From a virus: a stretch of 26,671 nt of DNA. The position numbers and the translations under genes are program-made. Location: the IMG/VR virus record IMGVR_UViG_3300024346_011932, positions 1-26,671 of that record, one strand, 5' to 3'. Positions 15,777-21,723 of this stretch are shown one piece after another. The first letter of the stretch is position 1; each line of letters begins with the position of its first letter. The notes below the pieces were generated by a model, which did not search any database, was not told the DNA's origin, and was given only the letters and a program-made list of their open reading frames with translations.

Positions 15777-17356
15777 GTGTCGAACCTTGCCTTGGTGATT
15801 TCGGTGTAGTTGCCCGACGGGCGCACAGCGATGTGACTGGGGCGGCGCAGACGGTGGACCAGCTGGAGAGCCGCATAGACCGAGCGCGGCACAGGAATGC
15901 CCGGCGCCCGTTCACGCCACCATGCCTCGGCCTTGGTGCGGGGGTAGCCAGTGTGCTCGAGACAGATCCACTCGTGGTGCCAGCCAAGGCCGCACTGATA
16001 GGTGACCTTGAGCGAAGGGCGGCCACCCGGCTTTTCATGACGCTGGTAGGAGATGTTGGAGACCTGGAGCCATTGCGGCCCCTTGGGCTTACCGGACGAA
16101 AGCACGGCAAGTGTCGACGCGGTGGGCGCCAGCTTCACCTGGCGGGCCGGGAAGAGATAGCCACAATCCGGACATTCCAGCGCCGCAGCGGCGACGATGC
16201 TGTCGCAATCCGGACAGAGCTTGACCGGCGCGTCACCGTCGCCCGAGCCCGGCCGCTTCGGCTTCACGAGGTCGATCGGGCCGTGACGTTTCACGTTGCC
16301 GGCGAAGTCCATGACGAGGCAGTTGTCCTTGCCTTGCGCCAGCCGTGTGCCGCGCCCAGCCATCTGGACGTACAGTCCGGCCGACTTGGTCGGGCGCAGC
16401 ATGGCGATCAGGTCCACGGCCGGGGCGTTGCAGCCGGGCGTCAACACCCCCATCGATGCCAGCGCGCGGATCTTGCCGGCCTTGAAATCGGCGATGATGC
16501 GGTCACGCTCGTCCTTGGGGGTATCGCCGAAGATCGTGGCGCAACTGATCCCGCACCGGCGGAATTCTTCGGCAACGTGGGTCGCGTGACTGACGCCCGA
16601 GCAGAAGGCCAGCCACGACTTCCGGTCCTTTCCGTAGGCGATGATCTCACCGACGGCGGCCTTGGTGATTGCGTCCTGGTCGACGGCCTTTTCGAGATCG
16701 CGGGCGATGAACTCACCGCCGCGCGTGCCGACGCCGGTCACATCAAGTTTGGTCTTCGGCTGCTTGGACATCAGCGGACTGAGATAGCCCGCCATGATGA
16801 GGTCGCGGACCGACACCTCGTAGGCGATGTCGGTGAACAGCGCGTTCTCCCCTTCGTGGAGCATCCCGGAATCAAGACGGTACGGCGTGGCTGTCAGCCC
16901 GATCACCTTCAGCTTCGGGTTGATCGCCGTCATGGCGTCCAAAAAGCGGCGGTACATCGTGCTCGCCTTGCCCGGGATCAGATGGGCTTCGTCGATCAGG
17001 ATGAGATCGCAGTGGCCAATTTCGGCCGCGCGGCGGTGGATCGACTGGATCCCGGCGAACAAAATGCGCGCCTTGGCATCGCGGCGGCCAAGCCCGGCAG
17101 AATAGATGCCGGCGGGTGCGTCCGGCCAGAGGCCCAGCATCTCGGCATGGTTCTGGGCGATGAGTTCACGAACGTGGGTCACGACCAGAATGCGCTGGTC
17201 AGGCCAGGCCTTGAGAACCCCGTCGATGAACGAGGCCATGACCAGACTTTTGCCGCCAGCGGTCGGGATGACCACCAGGGGATTGCCTTTCTTATCTTCG
17301 AAGTAGCTGTAGATCGCGGCGATTGCCGACTGCTGATAGGGGCGGAGCTTAAGCAT
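15611..17356 (-). CDS. DEAD/DEAH-box helicase with zinc ribbon
   Basis: A 581-aa superfamily 2 helicase. Motif I PTAGGKS is at 31-37, motif II DEAH at 122-125, motif III TATP at 155-158, and motif VI QMAGRGTR at 331-338. A zinc ribbon, CPDC-x10-CPDC, lies at 381-398 (C381, C384, C395, C398). It would unwind DNA during replication or recombination beside the nuclease gene. Its start overlaps the nuclease stop by eight bases. The final 56 residues or so look unlike the rest, because they are read across the start of the next gene in another frame, so the true ancestral C-terminus may be near residue 525. Confidence 0.92.
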   Translation of the reverse strand: MLKLRPYQQSAIAAIYSYFEDKKGNPLVVIPTAGGKSLVMASFIDGVLKAWPDQRILVVTHVRELIAQNHAEMLGLWPDAPAGIYSAGLGRRDAKARILFAGIQSIHRRAAEIGHCDLILIDEAHLIPGKASTMYRRFLDAMTAINPKLKVIGLTATPYRLDSGMLHEGENALFTDIAYEVSVRDLIMAGYLSPLMSKQPKTKLDVTGVGTRGGEFIARDLEKAVDQDAITKAAVGEIIAYGKDRKSWLAFCSGVSHATHVAEEFRRCGISCATIFGDTPKDERDRIIADFKAGKIRALASMGVLTPGCNAPAVDLIAMLRPTKSAGLYVQMAGRGTRLAQGKDNCLVMDFAGNVKRHGPIDLVKPKRPGSGDGDAPVKLCPDCDSIVAAAALECPDCGYLFPARQVKLAPTASTLAVLSSGKPKGPQWLQVSNISYQRHEKPGGRPSLKVTYQCGLGWHHEWICLEHTGYPRTKAEAWWRERAPGIPVPRSVYAALQLVHRLRRPSHIAVRPSGNYTEITKARFDTCHTPTPGSARSAIANPAASAGSSRTTGSPIPAGTKAASIFAAVSARNSVTGGRA

Positions 17357-18293
17357 TTGCGGCCTCCTTCTGGCGCGCGTCGTTCAGCCAGTCGGAGCCG
17401 TCGGCCATGCGGTAGGCGACGAAATCCTCGCCGGCGTCGGTGACGGTTCCGGGGACGAGATCAGGAATGAAGAGATGGCGGGGGCAGGCGCGGCGCTGGT
17501 CCTGGGGATCAAGCTTGCGGTCATGACGGGCGCAGTGCCAGCCACCGTCGACCGGCGTGGAATGCAGGCAGGTCCTGCAGTTGACCGCTGCGGCCTCTCC
17601 GGCATGGCAGGCCGAGTGGTGCGAGCACATGCGGCACTCGAACCAGGTCGGATCATCGCTGATCCTGGCTGGGGGATGCTGGGCCTCAATGGTGCGTTTG
17701 GCCTTGTCGAGCAACCGGGTCGCCTCAGCAGGATCGGCTTCGATCCGTTCGATATGCAGCGCATCAGTGTCCTTGCAGACCGCGACGTACATGGCGCGGG
17801 TCAGCCCGGTCAGGTGCATGTAGATCTGCATCTGGGCCGCGTGCTGGGGTTTCGATTTCACGACACCCTTGGCAACGAGATCTGCAAAGCTTTTGACCGA
17901 ATGGGTCTTGAACTCGACCACGTGCCAGGTCTTCGGCGCTTCCAGCAGCCCAAGGGCAGCGCCATCAAGCGAACCGCCGAAATGGCCGCCATGGGCTTCG
18001 ACCCTGAACTGGCGACCGGTTTCGGGATCGACTTCCAGTACAGTGGCGCCGGTCGAGCGCAGATTGGCGACGATCCGGTCTTCTTCGCGCTGTCCGGTTT
18101 CGAACAGGCGAAGCATTCGGCCGGAAAAGCGCGAAGGCGTGACCCAGCGGAAATCGAACCACAGCGCGCGGCCGCAGGACTTGCCGATCAGAGATGCACC
18201 GAGGTGCTCACGGAAGCCGTCACCCTGGCGGTTTTCATAGGCCGAGTAGATCGCCGTCAGGGTCGGCGTCGGCGGGGCGGGAAGTTCTGCCAT
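17349..18293 (-). CDS. PD-(D/E)XK nuclease with Cas4/AddB-like Fe-S cysteines
   Basis: A 314-aa exonuclease-like protein. The catalytic set is D110 in GGSLDGAAL, E127/K129 in VVEFKTH and Q154 in AAQMQIYMHL. One Cys precedes the core (C40 in LIGKSCGRALWF), and a cluster C220-x2-C223-x5-C229 follows it. This is the 1+3 spacing that binds [4Fe-4S] in Cas4, AddB and Dna2. A further cysteine group (C239, C242, C254, C270) may bind zinc. With the Sak4-like ATPase and the DUF669 protein it would make single-stranded ends for annealing. The start is the ATG at 18293, overlapping the upstream stop. Confidence 0.85.
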   Translation of the reverse strand: MAELPAPPTPTLTAIYSAYENRQGDGFREHLGASLIGKSCGRALWFDFRWVTPSRFSGRMLRLFETGQREEDRIVANLRSTGATVLEVDPETGRQFRVEAHGGHFGGSLDGAALGLLEAPKTWHVVEFKTHSVKSFADLVAKGVVKSKPQHAAQMQIYMHLTGLTRAMYVAVCKDTDALHIERIEADPAEATRLLDKAKRTIEAQHPPARISDDPTWFECRMCSHHSACHAGEAAAVNCRTCLHSTPVDGGWHCARHDRKLDPQDQRRACPRHLFIPDLVPGTVTDAGEDFVAYRMADGSDWLNDARQKEAANA

Positions 18294-18655
18294 CACAGAT
18301 CCTCCGCTTCGCTGCGGGCACGCGCTTCGGCGAGAAGCTCGGCCCAGACCTCGGGATCATGGCGGGCGCGCAGGATGTCGATCAGCGCGTCCTTGACCTT
18401 GTTGCGGCGGTGCCAGCCGCTGCCGTCGGCGAGCAGTTCAGCCCGTTCCCGGTAGAGGTGGCGCTGCGCGGTACGAGCGCGGTTGAACCAGACGGGGTCG
18501 ATGGGTTTCCCATGCGTCTGGCGGGTCAGATCGGCGGTCGCGATTTGGGTGCGGATCTTGGCGATCGCGTCGTCGAGTTCGATCAGGCGGCGCTGTTTTT
18601 CAGGCAAGCCGGGGGCGTTCGCGGCCACAGGGGCCGCGTTGAGCGGTTCAGTCAT
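18293..18655 (-). CDS. Hypothetical protein in the recombination operon
   Basis: A 120-aa helical protein with many Arg, Glu and Ala residues (KQRRLIELDDAIAKIRTQIA, RARTAQRHLYRERAELLAD). It looks like a coiled-coil DNA-metabolism accessory, but no family is recognised. It lies between the DUF669 gene and the Fe-S nuclease and overlaps the latter by ATGA, so the two are made together. It has no Cys, signal peptide or membrane segment. Confidence 0.65.
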   Translation of the reverse strand: MTEPLNAAPVAANAPGLPEKQRRLIELDDAIAKIRTQIATADLTRQTHGKPIDPVWFNRARTAQRHLYRERAELLADGSGWHRRNKVKDALIDILRARHDPEVWAELLAEARARSEAEDL

Positions 18656-18678
18656 GGTCAGTCTCTTTGTCTGGCCGA

Positions 18679-18704
18679 GGCCGCCGCGATTTCCCGCAGC
18701 GGCC
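18679..18704 (-). promoter_or_regulatory. Intercistronic hairpin after the DUF669 gene
   Basis: The minus strand shows GGCCGCTGCG-GGAAAT-CGCGGCGGCC, a ten-base-pair stem with one G-U pair. It fills most of the 57-base gap between the DUF669 gene and the next gene. No T-run follows, so it more likely acts as an mRNA-stability or processing element that favours the upstream single-strand-binding product. Confidence 0.45.
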
Positions 18705-18712
18705 TGCAGAGG

Positions 18713-19204
18713 TCAGCCGTTACGGTTCCAGGGAGCAGCAGCCGGAGCGGCCGGAGTCTGCGAGGCCATGGGCGCGGCCTGATAGACAGGCGCCGCGGGC
18801 GTGGTCTTTTCCGGGACGAGGTAGCGGATCGTATTCTTTTCCGAGTAACCGTCCTTGGGCGGCTTCACCCCGACCTGGATCGTCATCGGCACCAGGTGCA
18901 GATCGACGCTGTCGTTGACCTGCAGCTTGCCGGTCGCGTGGCAGATGGCCGACAGCGTGCGCTGCGCAATCTCGACCGTCTGCGGGTTCGAGTTCACGAG
19001 GTTGAGCTGGTCGAACAACTTGCGTCCCTGGTACTGGCCCTCGATGATGTCGAGCATCAGCCAGAGGAACTGGCCCATGCCGTTGCGGGTCACGCGCATT
19101 TCGCTCTCGACGATCTGGGCGCGGTACTTGCCGGCGGGAAGAACATCGTAGCCGGTGGTGGGTTCGATGCCTGTCGCATCGAATGCGGTGTCAAAACGTG
19201 CCAT
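18713..19204 (-). CDS. DUF669-family protein, likely single-strand DNA binding
   Basis: A 163-aa protein with the DUF669 core: AGKYRAQIVESEM, then GQFLWLMLDIIEGQYQGRKLFDQLNL and AICHATGKLQ. The C-terminus is a flexible Pro/Ala-rich tail ending in WNRNG. DUF669 genes lie next to phage recombination ATPases and are thought to act as single-strand-binding partners. Here it follows the Sak4-like gene directly, with a separate Shine-Dalgarno. Unlike many SSBs, its last residues are not acidic, so its partner contacts may differ. Confidence 0.82.
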   Translation of the reverse strand: MARFDTAFDATGIEPTTGYDVLPAGKYRAQIVESEMRVTRNGMGQFLWLMLDIIEGQYQGRKLFDQLNLVNSNPQTVEIAQRTLSAICHATGKLQVNDSVDLHLVPMTIQVGVKPPKDGYSEKNTIRYLVPEKTTPAAPVYQAAPMASQTPAAPAAAPWNRNG

Positions 19205-19219
19205 TGAGAAAACTCCGGA

Positions 19220-19972
19220 TCAGGACTGTTCGGGCTGAGGCATGGCCGCGACGAAGGCCTTCCAGTCGAGCGGAAGGGTGTCGGGCAGGCCGTAGCGGTT
19301 CTTGGCGAGGAAGGCCGGACGCTCGGCGGTGTGCAGGACGCGCTCACCGGAGCCGAGGGCCCGAGCGACCTTCTTGTTAAAGCCAACGTCCGCCTTCGTG
19401 ATGGACATGCGGTAGTTGGCAAAAAGCACGACGTCGCAGTGCTCCTGCAGCAGGGCCGCAGCGCGGGCCTGGAGCTTGATGACGTAGCGGTCATAAGGCT
19501 CGTGCTCGGGGCTATCGAAGCGCTTGATGTCGGTGTGGGCGATCTGGACGACGGCCATGCCGCGGCGATCGCGCAGGGTGTTCAGGCGATCGAGATATTC
19601 GCGCCAGACCGTCAGCGCCTCGGCATAGCCCTTGCCGAAGCCGGGCGCTTCGATCGACGCCCAGCCGTTGCGGCGGCAGGTCTCGGCCCAGACCAGCGGT
19701 TCCAGCCAGTCGACGCTGTCGATGACCACCGTATGATAGGGGTGATCTTCGCTCAGCAGGGCGTCGAGCGCCTCGACGACATCCGCATAGCTCGTCGCTA
19801 GCGGAAAGTGCGGCACCTTGAGCATGCCAAGGCCGTCTTCGGTCATGATGACGACCGGGGCATCGGCGCCCGCTGCAAAGGTCGTCTTGCCGACGCCGTG
19901 CACGCCATGCATCAGGATACGGGGCGGACGCAGCGTGCTCGACGTCTGCAGGGAGGCAAGCGAGATAGCCAT
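19220..19972 (-). CDS. RecA-fold ATPase, Sak4-like recombinase
   Basis: A 250-aa P-loop ATPase. Walker A GVHGVGKTT is at 23-31 and Walker B TVVIDSVDWL at 81-90 with D85. Later segments such as GMAVVQIAHTDIK follow the order seen in phage Sak4/AAA_24 proteins. Sak4 proteins are single-strand annealing recombinases of the Rad51/RecA group. The start overlaps the previous stop by ATGA. Together with the DUF669, nuclease and helicase genes it forms a recombination-dependent replication module. Confidence 0.85.
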   Translation of the reverse strand: MAISLASLQTSSTLRPPRILMHGVHGVGKTTFAAGADAPVVIMTEDGLGMLKVPHFPLATSYADVVEALDALLSEDHPYHTVVIDSVDWLEPLVWAETCRRNGWASIEAPGFGKGYAEALTVWREYLDRLNTLRDRRGMAVVQIAHTDIKRFDSPEHEPYDRYVIKLQARAAALLQEHCDVVLFANYRMSITKADVGFNKKVARALGSGERVLHTAERPAFLAKNRYGLPDTLPLDWKAFVAAMPQPEQS

Positions 19973-20265
19973 CAGCTCGCACTCCCCTTGAGCGCCGACT
20001 TCACGGCCGGGTCGGTACCGATGGCGCCGGCCTCGCGGGCCATCTTGTAAAGGCGCTTCAGGGCCGAGGCGCGGTTCGAGGCAGCGATGCTTTCCTGGTC
20101 GGCAGCGACGATGGCGAAGGCGATATCATCGACGGTCGCATCTTCGAGCGGCAGCGGTTCATCGCTTTCGCGGGCCGGGTGCTTCGGGAAGGTGACTGCG
20201 TCAGGCAGGTCTTCGAGGGCGTAATGGGACTTGCGCAGACGCGCGATCGGGTTCGGGAACAACAT
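19972..20265 (-). CDS. Hypothetical early protein
   Basis: About 97 aa, with LFPNPIARLRKSHYALEDLPDA at the start and a helical C-terminal half (ASALKRLYKMAREAGAIG). No family is recognised. The ATG at 20265 has AGAGG seven bases upstream; an ATG at 20280 overlapping the previous stop is the alternative. The gene stops within the Sak4-like start (ATGA), so the two are probably co-translated and it may be a recombination accessory. Confidence 0.65.
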   Translation of the reverse strand: MLFPNPIARLRKSHYALEDLPDAVTFPKHPARESDEPLPLEDATVDDIAFAIVAADQESIAASNRASALKRLYKMAREAGAIGTDPAVKSALKGSAS

Positions 20266-20276
20266 GGCGAGACCTC

Positions 20277-20480
20277 TCATTCGGGGAAATCGCTGGCCTG
20301 GGCATCGACCTCAGGTTCGCTGGAGTAGACGGCCAACAGCGGGGTGCCGTCGGCGTGGGTGCCGGCTTCTTCGATGTGATACCGGCGCTGAACCTCGAAG
20401 ATTTCCGGCAACTCCCAGCGACGGTAGAGGCCGGGGATCCGCTTCAGAGGCTCAGTCGGGATGGCGGTGGTATGGCTCAT
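20277..20480 (-). CDS. Small hypothetical early protein
   Basis: A 67-aa protein (SHTTAIPTEPLKRIPGLYRRW at the start, acidic end QASDFPE). I choose the ATG at 20480 because AGGAAG lies nine bases before it. The frame is open to 20591, but that extension overlaps the sigma-like gene and looks non-coding. No function is recognised. It follows the sigma-like gene directly. Confidence 0.6.
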   Translation of the reverse strand: MSHTTAIPTEPLKRIPGLYRRWELPEIFEVQRRYHIEEAGTHADGTPLLAVYSSEPEVDAQASDFPE

Positions 20481-20565
20481 CAACTGGGACTTCCTGTGTT
20501 TGGATGGACGATCGGTGCGTCCGAATTTGAAAAGCCAACGGCACGCACCGGGCGGGACAGCGGGG

Positions 20566-21288
20566 TCAGGACTTTTGTTCGGCGTGGTCACGAAGCCGCT
20601 TCAGAGCGCGCTGGAACCGCTTGCGCGCGGCCGGTTCCGACAGGCCGATTTCTTTGCCGGCCTCGGCCTGGGTGTAGCCATCGATCACGACGCGCAGGAC
20701 CAGTTCTGCATCGACTCCGATGAGGTCGGTCAGCTCGGCAAGCAGGCGTTCCGGTGAAAGGTCGGGATCAACGAAATCTGCGATCCCGCCGTGCAGGTCA
20801 GTGTCGAACTCATCCTGTATGCCCTGGCGTGCGGCTTCCCGATTGTGCGACCGGAGGATGTCCCGTTCGACGTTCTTGATGATGGTCGCAGCAATCCAGT
20901 TGACCTTCGACAGATCAAGATCCCTGATCGCGGCCGTGGCACGCCCAAGAATCTCGGAGGCAAGTTCGTCAATCTGGCCGAGGCGTCGGGCGCGGGAACG
21001 CCGAAAGACGCCATCCAGTCCGGGCCAGAGCGCAAGCAGCACAAGGGTAAGAGCACAGTCCCCGGCACGGTCGTTCGATTTGGCGCTCTCGATCAGCCCA
21101 GTCAGGATGGTGTTCTTTTTGTCTGCGGGCGCATCGCCGCGATGGAGGTGATCCAGCAATGCCGCCGGATCCGGAAAACGGGTCAATGCGCCGTGGCTGG
21201 TACGGACCGTGGCGAAGCCGCGCTGGAAGTTGAGGGTGGAAGAAGAATGCATGAGATTCCCGTGGAAATCGTGCCACGTGAAGGACAT
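20566..21288 (-). CDS. Sigma-70-like transcription factor
   Basis: A 240-aa protein. The C-terminal helix-turn-helix GYTQAEAGKEIGLSEPAARK followed by RFQRALKRLRDH matches sigma region 4, which binds -35 boxes. The centre (RATAAIRDLDLSKVNWIAATIIKNVERDI) resembles region 2, and there is no full region 1 or 3, as in small alternative sigma factors. It could direct transcription of other phage genes. The ATG at 21288 or the one at 21252 (MHSSS) may be the start; neither Shine-Dalgarno is strong. Repeats lie directly upstream. Whether it acts as a true sigma factor is an inference. Confidence 0.75.
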   Translation of the reverse strand: MSFTWHDFHGNLMHSSSTLNFQRGFATVRTSHGALTRFPDPAALLDHLHRGDAPADKKNTILTGLIESAKSNDRAGDCALTLVLLALWPGLDGVFRRSRARRLGQIDELASEILGRATAAIRDLDLSKVNWIAATIIKNVERDILRSHNREAARQGIQDEFDTDLHGGIADFVDPDLSPERLLAELTDLIGVDAELVLRVVIDGYTQAEAGKEIGLSEPAARKRFQRALKRLRDHAEQKS

Positions 21289-21317
21289 TGGACGCCTGCC
21301 TTGCGGCCGGGCGTCCA
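21289..21317 (-). repeat. Perfect inverted repeat before the sigma-like gene
   Basis: TGGACGCC (21289-21296) and GGCGTCCA (21310-21317) are perfect complements with a 13-base loop. On the minus strand the hairpin ends exactly where the first ATG of the sigma-like gene begins, so an RNA form would affect its translation. Confidence 0.5.
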
Positions 21318-21355
21318 GCGCCTCCTTCCGGCCAGGTCAGGGCGTCGAGCGCCTC
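21309..21355. repeat. 16-base direct repeats upstream of the sigma-like gene
   Basis: GGGCGTCCAGCGCCTC (21309-21324) and GGGCGTCGAGCGCCTC (21340-21355) differ at one base and start 31 bases apart, about three helical turns. Each contains a GGCG...CGCC half-dyad. They lie in the 100-base gap between the Com-like and sigma-like genes, where an operator would be expected. Confidence 0.55.
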
Positions 21356-21388
21356 TGCGTTTTTGGGATTTTGGAGAGTGTTCGCGCC

Positions 21389-21631
21389 TCAGCGCAGCGC
21401 GGGACCGGTCACTGTGTTCAGCGAACCGCAACCGCGGCAGGTGGCCACCACAGGGAAGCCCACGAGGTATTCGTGGCCCCGCGCAAAGCGCAGGTGCATC
21501 TGGCTGTCACGGCAGACGCCGAGCAGCTTGGCGCAGCTGTTGCAGCGCCATTCACGTTGAGTGTTGGAAGGGGGCGTGCCGGCGTTGTGGCTCTGATTGG
21601 CCACGCGGCGGGAGAGGTAGGGAGTCGTCAT
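21389..21631 (-). CDS. Com-like zinc-ribbon protein
   Basis: An 80-aa protein. A first pair, WRCNSCAKLLG, and a second pair, VVATCRGCGSLN, give a C-x2-C ... C-x2-C zinc ribbon. The order resembles Mu Com, an RNA-binding protein that relieves a block on translation of the modification gene mom. The region between the pairs (MHLRFARGHEYLVGFP) is longer than in Com as I remember it. The ATG at 21631 has AGGAG seven bases before it; a GTG at 21673 is less likely. The Shine-Dalgarno lies in a hairpin. Com identity is an inference. Confidence 0.6.
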   Translation of the reverse strand: MTTPYLSRRVANQSHNAGTPPSNTQREWRCNSCAKLLGVCRDSQMHLRFARGHEYLVGFPVVATCRGCGSLNTVTGPALR

Positions 21632-21635
21632 CGGG

Positions 21636-21658
21636 GTGCTCCTCGTTTCAGGGAGCAC
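21636..21658 (-). promoter_or_regulatory. Hairpin covering the Com-like gene's ribosome binding site
   Basis: On the minus strand GTGCTCC-(9)-GGAGCAC is a perfect seven-base-pair stem. The 3' arm contains most of the AGGAG ribosome-binding site, and the ATG follows four bases after the stem (CCCG). Closed, it would block translation. Confidence 0.6.
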
Positions 21659-21674
21659 ACCCAATGACGTCACG

Positions 21675-21718
21675 AATCGGAGCTAGTCAGACCCCCCAAT
21701 CGGAGCCGGATCGGAGCC
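21675..21718. repeat. Three ATCGGAGC repeats, possible operator
   Basis: The core ATCGGAGCY occurs three times: 21675-21684, 21698-21707 and 21709-21718 (ten-base units). Start-to-start distances are 23 and 11 bases, about two turns and one turn, which places all copies on one face of the helix. They lie between the 734-aa gene and the Com-like gene, so they may bind an early regulator. Confidence 0.55.
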
Positions 21719-21723
21719 AGCCA

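Noticed and set aside
15770-17443. 557-aa plus-strand open frame
   Set aside because: It is the antisense shadow of the DEAD/DEAH helicase, whose motifs are clear on the other strand.
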